From an uncultured Saprospiraceae bacterium (GTDB lineage: Bacteria; Bacteroidota; Bacteroidia; Chitinophagales; Saprospiraceae), in NCBI GenBank assembly GCA_937139495.1, contig CAKZQC010000007.1, positions 35,650 to 99,649 of the forward strand: a DNA stretch of 64,000 bases, given 5' to 3'. The notes under the pieces were generated by a model. The model was not told where the DNA came from, did not search any database, and worked only from the letters and a program-made list of their open reading frames with translations. Numbering within the stretch: position 1 is the stretch's first letter; every line of letters begins with the position of its first letter. Both the position numbers and the translations under genes were made by a program. This document shows positions 25,640-34,827 of this stretch, piece by piece.

Positions 25640-26506
25640 TTACTTAATAGGAATAGTTTGGAGCAAATCGGTCGTATTATAATACAATACAATCTCTACT
25701 CTATTGTTCATATCAGTGGCAACTGCGTCAGTTGTAGCATTGCCAATAGGGCGATATTGACCATAATAACTGACATACATTCGGTCATCGGCTATGCCCT
25801 TATTGGTCAGTGTATAAAGTACAGAAAGTGGTTGTCTAGAACTATTTTTCCAGTTGTTATTTTTGTCGCTATCAGCATCCGTATGACCTTTTATTTGTAC
25901 TTGCAGACTGCTATCTTGCAGCAATACTTCTGCCAAAGTATAAATTGCCTCCCTCCCTTTGTCGGACAAAGAGCGACCACTCGAAGAGAACAAAAATTTA
26001 TCATCAAAAGTTATCATCAAGCCATTATTTCCCAGCTCCAAATTGAGTTTCAAATCTGGATTAAGTGCATAAGCATCTAGCAGCTTTTGTCTAGTTAATT
26101 TCAAGGTATTATACTGCTCCTGCAAGCTTTCTTTGACCGCTACTAGTGGCTTAAATTCTTTTTGATAAATTTGATTTTCTTGTTTCATTTTAGCCGCCAT
26201 GTTTTTGGATTCCTGCTCCACTGCTAGGCGTTCTTTTTGCGTTTTTTGGAGTACCGTTTCACAGAGGGCTACTTGTTTTTCCAGTTCTGTTATTTTAGAG
26301 CTCTTCTGTTCTACCGACTGCGTGGTCTGGTCCTCTAGCTTATTCAGGTTTCGTTTGGCTGCTGCCAAATTTGTTTTGGTCTCCAAAAAGGTATTCTCTA
26401 GCTTGATGTTTTCGGCTTGGAGTGCCTTATATTTTTTGGCTCCCACACAACTCGTTAAGCAGGATACGGAGCCTATCAATAAGGCAAATAATAAATACTG
26501 TTTCAT
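25640..26506 (-). CDS. OmpA-family lipoprotein with coiled coil, copy B
   Basis: This 288-residue paralogue of the next gene has the signal peptide MKQYLLFALLIGSVSCLTSC. There are two possible lipobox cysteines (16 and 20), with LTSC at 17-20 the better fit, followed by VGAKKYKALQAEN. A shorter coiled coil (25-145) and a C-terminal OmpA-like domain follow. The core reads IKGHTDADSDKNNNW, with a substitution at the usual DxxG glycine, and the region after it diverges (SSRQPLSVLYTLTNKGIADDRM). It lies about 100 bp upstream of copy A in the same direction, so a short operon is possible. It probably arose by duplication and divergence. Confidence 0.88.
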   Translation of the reverse strand: MKQYLLFALLIGSVSCLTSCVGAKKYKALQAENIKLENTFLETKTNLAAAKRNLNKLEDQTTQSVEQKSSKITELEKQVALCETVLQKTQKERLAVEQESKNMAAKMKQENQIYQKEFKPLVAVKESLQEQYNTLKLTRQKLLDAYALNPDLKLNLELGNNGLMITFDDKFLFSSSGRSLSDKGREAIYTLAEVLLQDSSLQVQIKGHTDADSDKNNNWKNSSRQPLSVLYTLTNKGIADDRMYVSYYGQYRPIGNATTDAVATDMNNRVEIVLYYNTTDLLQTIPIK

Positions 26507-26650
26507 AGGTTTTTGTTCAATTTTGCTCCAAAACTATCCTTAGTTCAGCAGAAAAGTATATTTTGTTGTTCTTAGAGTTAAGGTGTTTTTCTAGCTCTTA
26601 GTCATGTACATTTATTGTGACGAAGCAGATTATTCAAAGATTTGAGTATG

Positions 26651-26768
26651 AGCTCTATTATCGGAAGTCTCACTTCTAGCGTCTTACAGCAAAGCAGTCT
26701 TACCAAAAGCAACGCTAAGTTGTATTCGCACCAAAAAAATTATACTGTCCAAAAAAGTGTACATTTCT
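26651..26768 (+). repeat. R1 dispersed repeat, copy 3
   Basis: The copy runs from AGCTCTATTATCGGAAGTCT through CAACGCTAAG to AAAGTGTACATTTCTG and is near full length. It is in the 354-bp region between the OmpA genes and the binding-protein gene, which otherwise shows no gene. Confidence 0.7.
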
Positions 26769-26860
26769 GATTTTTAGATTATGTTTCCACAAAAATACTT
26801 CTATTACTACAAATACCAACTATACTAAGTTTTCTATTTTTTTATAATTTGCTTATTTCT

Positions 26861-27661
26861 ATGACCATGCAGACCACTACCGACCAAATGGGGCAGCAAC
26901 TTAGCTTCCCTACTTTTCCGCTACGCATCGTTTCCTTGGTTCCTTCTCAAACCGAACTGTTGCATTATTGGGGCTTGGGAGAGCGAATCGTTGGCATTAC
27001 CAAATTTTGTGTTCACCCCGAAGAATGGTATCGTAACAAATCTCGTGTAGGAGGCACCAAAACAGTCGATTTAGAAAAAATAGCTGCTCTAAAACCTGAT
27101 TTGATTATTGGAAATAAAGAAGAAAATAGCAAGGCAGATATAGTACAACTTCAAAAAAATTACCCTGTCTGGATGAGCGATTTGGTCACGCTCTCTGATG
27201 TCTGGGATATGTTTGCCCGACTGGGCAATATCCTACAAGTACAGCCACAAGCACAGCAACTTACCCAACAATTGCAAGCCGATTTCAAGCAATTGAATCA
27301 ATTAGCGAAACCGATTAGCGTCGCTTATTTTATTTGGCAAAACCCCTACATGGTCGCTGCTAGCGGCACTTTTATTGATACGCTACTACAAGCTGCTGGC
27401 TTTGTCAATGTTTTTGCTGATCAAGCACGCTATCCAAGCTGTACCGCTGCTAATATAGCGGCATTGCAGCCCGACTGTATTTTTTTATCGTCTGAACCCT
27501 ACCCTTTTCGCGAAAAGCATATAGCGGATTTTCAAGCCATTTGCCCACAGGCAACTATCAAAATTGTAGATGGAGAATTATTTTCGTGGTATGGCAGTCG
27601 ATTGCTACACACGGTCGATTATCTACAAACCTTACAACAGGATTTGTCTTTAGAGACTTAG
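26861..27661 (+). CDS. Helical-backbone metal-receptor / BtuF-like binding protein
   Basis: This protein has 266 residues from ATG 26861; ATG 26867 is also possible, and the frame extends upstream only through a TTG. It has the periplasmic-binding-protein type III layout: N-terminal lobe with LRIVSLVPSQTELLHYWGLGERIVGITKFCVHP (20-55), long backbone helix around DMFARLGNILQVQPQAQQLTQQL, then a C-terminal lobe (PISVAYFIWQNPYMVAASGTFIDTLLQAAGF, ALQPDCIFLSSEPYPF). This family binds cobalamin, haem or metal chelates for ABC importers. No signal peptide or lipobox is visible and no ABC genes are nearby, so it may act differently, for example in the cytoplasm. The ligand is unknown. Confidence 0.8.
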   Translation: MTMQTTTDQMGQQLSFPTFPLRIVSLVPSQTELLHYWGLGERIVGITKFCVHPEEWYRNKSRVGGTKTVDLEKIAALKPDLIIGNKEENSKADIVQLQKNYPVWMSDLVTLSDVWDMFARLGNILQVQPQAQQLTQQLQADFKQLNQLAKPISVAYFIWQNPYMVAASGTFIDTLLQAAGFVNVFADQARYPSCTAANIAALQPDCIFLSSEPYPFREKHIADFQAICPQATIKIVDGELFSWYGSRLLHTVDYLQTLQQDLSLET

Positions 27662-27665
27662 CTTT

Positions 27666-27816
27666 GAGTACAGGACAAAAATTAAAAATACTTATTCCAA
27701 AGGCATTATTTAGCCTCCAATAAGGTGCTAAGCACTTTGAAAGTGCTTAGCACCTACACCTCTCTACTAATTAAACCCCTCACATTACTTGAAATAAGTT
27801 TTGTCCTCTACTTAGG
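27666..27816. mobile_element. R3 hairpin element, copy 1
   Basis: The outer ends AGTACAGGACAAAAATTA and TAAGTTTTGTCCTCTACT are imperfect inverted repeats. The element holds ATACTTATTCCAAAGGCATT and a perfect hairpin at 27723-27755 (16-bp arms, one-base centre). A second copy of the core lies at 60607-60679, and the outer end recurs at 63889. Confidence 0.6.
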
Positions 27817-27842
27817 ACTTAGCTAGTATTACAAAAAAAGTG

Positions 27843-27850
27843 TACTTTTG
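27843..27850 (+). promoter_or_regulatory. TAnnTTTG -7 element upstream of recQ
   Basis: TACTTTTG ends only 11 bp before the ATG at 27862. If used, the transcript would have a leader of a few nucleotides or none. Confidence 0.4.
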
Positions 27851-27861
27851 TAGCCATTCTT

Positions 27862-29775
27862 ATGACACAACTAACACCACATCAAGCACTAAAAAAATAC
27901 TGGGGATTCGACGATTTTCGTCCCTTGCAGTTGGATATTGTACAAGCTGCCTTATCGGGCAAAGATACGCTGGCACTACTCCCCACAGGAGGGGGCAAAT
28001 CTGTCTGTTTTCAGGTGCCTGCCTTGTGTATGGAGGGCGTTTGTATCGTGGTATCGCCACTCATCGCCTTGATGAAAGATCAAGTCAAAAACTTGCAAAA
28101 AATTGGCGTTTCGGCACAAGCCATTTATTCTGGATTGAAGTATCAGGATATTGATAGAATATTGGACAACTGTGTACATGGAGGGGTCAAGTTTTTGTAT
28201 CTGTCGCCTGAGCGACTCCGTACAGAACTGCTATTGGCTCGCTTGCCCAAAATGAAGGTTTGCCTTTTGGCAATAGATGAGGCTCATTGTATTTCGCAGT
28301 GGGGCTACGATTTTCGTCCCTCTTATTTGGGTATTGCGGAGGTACGAACGCTGATCCCCAAAACACCGATGCTGGCACTGACTGCCACCGCTACCGCTCC
28401 TGTGGTACAGGATATTCAAGACAAATTGGAATTTGGTAAAGATAGCCAAGTTTTTCAGAAAAGTTTTGGTAGAGATAACTTGGCGTATGTCGTGCTATAT
28501 GAGGAAAATAAGAAAGCTAAATTGCTAGAAATTTTGACAAAAATCAAAGGCTCTGGTGTGGTCTATGTCATGAATCGAAGATTGACAAAAGACATTGCTT
28601 ATTTTTTGAATAAGAATAATATTAGTGCCGATTATTACCACGCTGGCAGACCCAACAGCGAGCGAGAACAGATACAAGAAGATTGGATTAATGACAAAAG
28701 CCGCATCATGGTGGCGACCAATGCCTTTGGTATGGGTATCGACAAACCGAATGTACGTGTAGTCGTTCATTTGACGCTTCCCGACAATTTGGAGGCTTAC
28801 TTTCAGGAAGCTGGGCGAGGCGGACGAGATGGCAAAAAAGCATTTGCAGCACTGATTTACAATCAATCGGATCGCATTCGGTTGGAGCAGCAGTACGAAC
28901 AATCTTTTCCGACGATGGCAGCCACCAAAAGGGTCTATCAAGCCTTGGGTAGTTTTTATCAATTGGCGGTGGGTAGTGCTCAATGGGAAAGTTTTGATTT
29001 TGATTTGGTTAGTTTTTGTCAGACCTATAATTTCAATCCTATTGAGACACTCAATTCGCTCAAAATATTGATGCACGAAGAATATCTGGATTTATCCGAT
29101 AATGTTTTTGTGCCTTCTACCTTGCAACTCTTGCTCAATAAAGAACACTTGTATGATTACTTGCTCAAAAACCCCAAAACGGAGAAATTGATTAAGGTAA
29201 TTTTGCGTTCTTCGCAAGGGGCATTCTTGCACCCTGTCAATATTCGAGAACAACAATTGGCAAAATTTCTACATATTCGCCGAGAAGTATTGGTGGAAAT
29301 GTTGCAAAAGCTCCATCAAGAAGAAATTATTGAATATAAAGGACAAAAAGATAGCCCTCAATTGACATTCCTGCTAGAGCGATTGCCCAATGAGTCGGTT
29401 GTGATTGACCAAAAGCGATTTCATTTCCTAAAGAAAAGACATCTTTTTAGAATGGAAAAGGCATTGTATTATGCCGAAAATCTGCAATGTCGCAGCCAGA
29501 TGTTGTTGGATTATTTCGACGAAAAAGGAGCTCCAAAATGTGGTCAATGCGATGTCTGTCTAGGGCGACATGATAAATATGTGACGCATCAAGAATATTA
29601 TCAAATTCAACAAAAAATAGAATACCACCTCCGTCAAGAACCATGCGACTTGCGTACCTTGGTGGAGCAGTTCGATAGCTTGCAGCAAGAAAAAGTATTG
29701 AAGGCAATTGAACATTTATTGGATAATCAGGTAGTAACTAGAACGAATAGTTTGTTGCTGCACTGGTTGGGGTAG
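27862..29775 (+). CDS. recQ: ATP-dependent DNA helicase RecQ
   Basis: This 637-residue 3'-5' helicase carries the SF2 motifs: motif 0 FDDFRPLQLDIV, Walker A LLPTGGGKSVCFQVP, IVVSPLIALMKDQV, DEAH box LLAIDEAHCISQWGYDFRP, LALTATAT, motif V/VI ATNAFGMGIDKPNVR and YFQEAGRGGRDGK. The RQC zinc module is present (CRSQMLLDYF, then CGQCDVC), and a winged-helix-like region precedes it. No C-terminal HRDC domain is present, so it is the short RecQ form common in Bacteroidota. It is followed after 36 bp by riboflavin synthase in the same direction. Confidence 0.95.
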   Translation: MTQLTPHQALKKYWGFDDFRPLQLDIVQAALSGKDTLALLPTGGGKSVCFQVPALCMEGVCIVVSPLIALMKDQVKNLQKIGVSAQAIYSGLKYQDIDRILDNCVHGGVKFLYLSPERLRTELLLARLPKMKVCLLAIDEAHCISQWGYDFRPSYLGIAEVRTLIPKTPMLALTATATAPVVQDIQDKLEFGKDSQVFQKSFGRDNLAYVVLYEENKKAKLLEILTKIKGSGVVYVMNRRLTKDIAYFLNKNNISADYYHAGRPNSEREQIQEDWINDKSRIMVATNAFGMGIDKPNVRVVVHLTLPDNLEAYFQEAGRGGRDGKKAFAALIYNQSDRIRLEQQYEQSFPTMAATKRVYQALGSFYQLAVGSAQWESFDFDLVSFCQTYNFNPIETLNSLKILMHEEYLDLSDNVFVPSTLQLLLNKEHLYDYLLKNPKTEKLIKVILRSSQGAFLHPVNIREQQLAKFLHIRREVLVEMLQKLHQEEIIEYKGQKDSPQLTFLLERLPNESVVIDQKRFHFLKKRHLFRMEKALYYAENLQCRSQMLLDYFDEKGAPKCGQCDVCLGRHDKYVTHQEYYQIQQKIEYHLRQEPCDLRTLVEQFDSLQQEKVLKAIEHLLDNQVVTRTNSLLLHWLG

Positions 29776-29811
29776 CCATTATTACACAAAGAAGTTGTTA
29801 AAAAATAAACC

Positions 29812-30408
29812 ATGTTTACAGGAATAATCAAAGATATAGGAACAATAACCGAAATCCAGAAAGACGGTACCAATTTTCATTTTACGATACAATCGGAATT
29901 AGCACCAGAACTGAATATTGACGAAAGTGTGGCTCACAACGGCGTTTGCTTGACGATTGTGGCTCAAAATGATTTGACTTATACCGTCACAGCGATTGAC
30001 GAAACGATGCTCAAAACGAACTTGGGCACTTGGAAAGTTGGCACAGAAGTGAACTTGGAGCGTGCCATGCAGCACAATGCTCGCTTAGATGGGCATATTG
30101 TGCAGGGACACGTCGATAAAACAGGCAAATGCACCAAAATAGCGGAAGTTGATGGCAGTTGGTATTTTACGTTTGCGTACGAAGTTACGCCCGAACATTT
30201 GTTGGTGGACAAAGGGTCTGTTTGTATCAACGGTACGAGTTTGACAGTCGTTGACCCTGTTGATAATCAGTTTAGCGTGGCGATTATTCCCTATACTTAC
30301 GAGAACACTATTTTTAGAAATATGCAGGTAGGAGATTTAATCAATTTGGAGTTTGATATATTAGGCAAGTATATTGCAAAATATGCTCAGTTGTATATGA
30401 AAGGTTAA
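29812..30408 (+). CDS. ribE: Riboflavin synthase, alpha chain type
   Basis: This 198-residue enzyme dismutates 6,7-dimethyl-8-ribityllumazine to riboflavin. The two lumazine-binding repeats are clear: MFTGIIKDIGTI with VAHNGVCLTIV in the first half, and HIVQGHVDKTGK with VDKGSVCINGTSLTVV in the second. The start MFTGI is invariant in the family. It probably lies downstream of recQ in one transcript (36-bp gap) and ends at a strong terminator. The other rib genes are not in the window. Confidence 0.95.
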   Translation: MFTGIIKDIGTITEIQKDGTNFHFTIQSELAPELNIDESVAHNGVCLTIVAQNDLTYTVTAIDETMLKTNLGTWKVGTEVNLERAMQHNARLDGHIVQGHVDKTGKCTKIAEVDGSWYFTFAYEVTPEHLLVDKGSVCINGTSLTVVDPVDNQFSVAIIPYTYENTIFRNMQVGDLINLEFDILGKYIAKYAQLYMKG

Positions 30409-30439
30409 TCAGTTATATAAGAAGTTTTTTTAAGAAAAT

Positions 30440-30475
30440 AGCCCATCAGAAAGTATTTCTGATGGGCTGTTTTTA
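30440..30475. terminator. Intrinsic terminator
   Basis: This is a perfect 13-bp stem (30440-30452 with 30456-30468), a 3-nt loop and a T run, between the convergent ribE and OmpA genes. Confidence 0.85.
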
Positions 30476-30503
30476 TGCTGTTGTATAGTTTTTCTATACT
30501 TGC

Positions 30504-31733
<1,230 letters not shown>

Positions 31734-31865
31734 AAATATTTATTTTTTGTTCTGAATTAGCTGTTGTAAGAACACTAATTAGAGCATTAGTTATAATATA
31801 TAAGACAGGGAAGTTGTTACAAAAGTCACTTTTGCATTCAAAAATAGACTTTTGACCTCTCTTAA

Positions 31866-32861
31866 TTAGTCGCAATTTCGGACACAATTGCCATCTGTAT
31901 CAATGTAGAATATTCTAGCATTCTTATGTACTTCTGCTTGACCGTTCCTAAAAGCTTTGGCAAAACTATAATCGCCAGCTATTACCACCTCCCCTTTGGT
32001 GTTGATATAATTCCAATAATTGTTTGCTAGTTTTACGTTTGCCAATCCTTCATTGAAAGGGTGGCGATTGGGTTCTGGCTGAAACACATTGATTTCTGTG
32101 AATATCGGTTCGATTACTACATTTTGTTCTCTATCCAAGAATCCCCAAAGTCCGCTTTCGTTCAAAAAAGCTGCTAGACCTTCATTGTAGCAGTGAATTT
32201 CTTCATATTTTGGCTCTATCAATACTTCGCCATTGACATCCAACAAACCACTGCGCCCTAGCCCATCATCATAATACTCAATACTACCTTCATTGACGAG
32301 CCCTAGACTTGCATATTTGATTGGTATCGTTATATTGCCTTGTTCATTGATCAGTCCATAGCGACCATAGCGACCAACTACAGCATAGCCCTCAAAAAAA
32401 GCACCAAAATAGTCGTACAAGCTCGTATCTCCCACAGAACTGCTTGATGGGCAATTAATTTTTCGATACGTGATTGATTTTTCTTCTCCGAGTATCTTGC
32501 TACTAGCTGTTGTGACCCCTTCCGCACCAAAGCTCCAAATCTGGTTACTTGTCAGGCTGTTGTTGCCTCTACGAGCGGTAGCGGTAACCAATACTTGTGC
32601 TTCTCCATTTTTGAGTTCTCCCGCTATGGTGGATGTATAACTCATTTGCAATCCTTGCTCTATATAGTTTCCTTGCCCTGTTATTTTATTATCTTTGATT
32701 TTGATTTGTATCAATTCTTCATAACCTGCTTGAGAATAAATATAACAATGCGTGGTGGCAGTATCTAAGGTATTAATTACCTCCTGTGAGGCATTATTTT
32801 GATCATTGCCACAACCAAAAAGAACAAAAAGTATTATACTAAAACAAAAAGTAGCTTTCAT
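31866..32861 (-). CDS. WG-repeat lipoprotein
   Basis: This 331-residue protein has the lipoprotein signal MKATFCFSIILFVLFGCG (lipobox FGC). After an N-terminal beta-rich region, residues ~160-330 contain at least four WG-type repeats: YGLINEQGNITIP, SGLLDVNGEVLIEPKYEE, WGFLDREQNVVIEPIFTE and WNYINTKGEVVIAGDYSF. WG repeats form beta-propeller-like surfaces thought to mediate protein contacts. The C-terminal DTDGNCVRNCD adds two cysteines. No partner is apparent; the OmpA-domain gene follows after 132 bp in the same direction. Confidence 0.85.
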   Translation of the reverse strand: MKATFCFSIILFVLFGCGNDQNNASQEVINTLDTATTHCYIYSQAGYEELIQIKIKDNKITGQGNYIEQGLQMSYTSTIAGELKNGEAQVLVTATARRGNNSLTSNQIWSFGAEGVTTASSKILGEEKSITYRKINCPSSSSVGDTSLYDYFGAFFEGYAVVGRYGRYGLINEQGNITIPIKYASLGLVNEGSIEYYDDGLGRSGLLDVNGEVLIEPKYEEIHCYNEGLAAFLNESGLWGFLDREQNVVIEPIFTEINVFQPEPNRHPFNEGLANVKLANNYWNYINTKGEVVIAGDYSFAKAFRNGQAEVHKNARIFYIDTDGNCVRNCD

Positions 32862-32933
32862 TTATTAATTATTAATATAGAAGGTGTTTAGAAAACAACA
32901 CCGCATTTTCCAACCTAAAAAATTTTAATTTTC

Positions 32934-34523
32934 ATGTCAAAAATAACAAATTTCTTGCTTTTGTCCTTCTTATCGGGACTTTTGCTCACATTTAGTAGCT
33001 GTACATCAGACACACCAGCCGTCGAAGGGTTAGTTGGCAAGAGTGGCACGACCAATGTCACTGCTTTTGTACCTAATACAGCTACCAATCTAGGGGTTAT
33101 CAATTTACGAAAAATCCTAGATAAAGCCGACTACACTGCCGTGCAACAAATGGCTTTTTTCAAAGATTGGGCAAACCAAAACATTGGAGACAACCCAAAA
33201 TTGATGGAAATACTCCAAGATCCTGCCCTATCAGGTGTAGATATCAATGGTGATATTGCCTATTTTTCTACTGACAACAAAGACGGTGTGGTATTGCTGC
33301 CTGTGGCAGACAAAGCCAAAATGGATGCTGCTATTCAGAATCTAAATACAGGCGGCGATTTGCCTAGTGAGCAAAAAGAAGGCTACACCTTGGTAACTTT
33401 TAGCAAAAACAGCTTTTTGGTGTATAATGATAAAATAGCGCTTTTGATGCCCGTCAATAATGCCACTCGCATTCAGTCTATTTTAGATGCAGATGCTGCT
33501 AATGGCATTCAACAAAATGAAGCTTTTGCGAAAAGCTATCAAGATAGAAAAGATATTTTCACTTGGAGTGCCGATGATGATGTGTTGGTAGATATGCTGG
33601 AGCAGGATTACCCAGAAGTATTGACAGGCTTGAATATGATTCAAATCCCAACCGAACAGTTGCGAGGCAATGCTGTATCTTCTAATTTTGAGTTTCAAGA
33701 TGGACGTATGGTTGGCAATACAACCCTGCATATCAACGACGCATTGCAGAACAATCTAGGTCGATTAGTTCCGAATAAATTGGTTAGCAATTATACTGCG
33801 ACATTCCCTACGGACAATCTACTAGCAGCACTTACATTGGGTATCGATCCTAGCAAATTGGCGACCCAAATCGCTAATAGAGGTTCTGAACAAATGGCAT
33901 CTATGGCAACGGAACAGCGAATAGGCTTATCTGTTAGTCAAATCAAAACGGCATTGGTTGGCGATATGGCAATAGCCGTATATGGTGGCGAAAAACCTGC
34001 TGCTCTTTTGGTTGTAGGGGTCAAAGACGAATCTCTTATAGAAAATGCGTTGCGTACTTTGGGAGCAGAAAAAAAAGGCACAGAATGGCAATTCAAAGCA
34101 AGTATGCAAGGGGTAGAAAATAATCCTTTTGTATATACTATTCGTATCAAAGACAATATGCTCTATGCGGCTACCGAAATAACACTACTCGAAAAAGCAA
34201 TGACTGGTGGTCATGACAATAGTACGCTCAAGCAATTGTCTGACGGCTGGATGGGATTCTATTTGGATAAGAAAAATATTGATGCTAGCAACGAAAGTAT
34301 CACCAAACTACTCAAATTTAATCTAATGAAGGCTACTGCAGAGGTAAATCTAAATGATTTGGCAACCATGCAGCTTGTTGTTAAAGATAATGTAGCGAGT
34401 AGCTCGATTGACTTAGTCAAGAAAGATGAAAATGCACTTAAAGTAATTATGAAATACTTAGAAAGTAAATATCAAGAAAAACAATCTATAGAAGATGAGT
34501 TTGAAGAATTTGAAGAATTTTAG
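32934..34523 (+). CDS. Large lipoprotein, DUF4836-like
   Basis: This 529-residue protein has a lipoprotein signal (FLLLSFLSGLLLTFSSC). The body resembles DUF4836 proteins of Bacteroidota: VTAFVPNTATNLGVINLRKILDKADY, DPALSGVDINGDIAYFSTDNKDGVVLLPVADKAKMDAAIQNL, and a later GDMAIAVYGGEKPAALLVVGVKDESLIENAL. The alternation suggests two similar alpha/beta modules. It ends with a repeated acidic tail (EDEFEEFEEF). The function is unknown; a surface or periplasmic location is inferred from the lipobox. It diverges from the WG-repeat gene and ends at a hairpin. Confidence 0.65.
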   Translation: MSKITNFLLLSFLSGLLLTFSSCTSDTPAVEGLVGKSGTTNVTAFVPNTATNLGVINLRKILDKADYTAVQQMAFFKDWANQNIGDNPKLMEILQDPALSGVDINGDIAYFSTDNKDGVVLLPVADKAKMDAAIQNLNTGGDLPSEQKEGYTLVTFSKNSFLVYNDKIALLMPVNNATRIQSILDADAANGIQQNEAFAKSYQDRKDIFTWSADDDVLVDMLEQDYPEVLTGLNMIQIPTEQLRGNAVSSNFEFQDGRMVGNTTLHINDALQNNLGRLVPNKLVSNYTATFPTDNLLAALTLGIDPSKLATQIANRGSEQMASMATEQRIGLSVSQIKTALVGDMAIAVYGGEKPAALLVVGVKDESLIENALRTLGAEKKGTEWQFKASMQGVENNPFVYTIRIKDNMLYAATEITLLEKAMTGGHDNSTLKQLSDGWMGFYLDKKNIDASNESITKLLKFNLMKATAEVNLNDLATMQLVVKDNVASSSIDLVKKDENALKVIMKYLESKYQEKQSIEDEFEEFEEF

Positions 34524-34554
34524 ATTACTTCATTTTTCGATAAAAAAATTAGTC

Positions 34555-34597
34555 TGCTTTTGTTTTGCCTTTTGGCAGAGCAAAAGCATTTTTTTTG
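34555..34597 (+). terminator. Intrinsic terminator
   Basis: TGCTTTTG (34555-34562) pairs with CAAAAGCA (34581-34588), with an inner TGCC/GGCA stem. A run of eight T follows. Confidence 0.65.
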
Positions 34598-34635
34598 TTG
34601 CTATTAGAGGTTTATTTAGCTAATTTTCAAGAAAA

Positions 34636-34750
34636 AAAGCTATTGTTGGAAGTCTAATTTCTAGCATCTAACAGCGAAGTCGTCTTATATAAGGGCAATG
34701 CTAACTTTTATTCTTTCCTCCAAAAATGACGCTAGCTAAACAGTGTACAG
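34636..34750 (+). repeat. R1 dispersed repeat, copy 4
   Basis: This is a near full-length R1 copy running from AAGCTATTGTTGGAAGTCTA through ATGCTAACTTTTATTC and TGACGCTAGCTAAA to CAGTGTACAG. It lies in the 304-bp gap before the CHAT gene, which holds no other gene. Confidence 0.75.
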
Positions 34751-34827
34751 TATTATTTTTTTTATGTCAAAATATTTTTAATTTTGAACAAGATGTGTAT
34801 TTTTAGGGTTAAATAACCCTACTTATT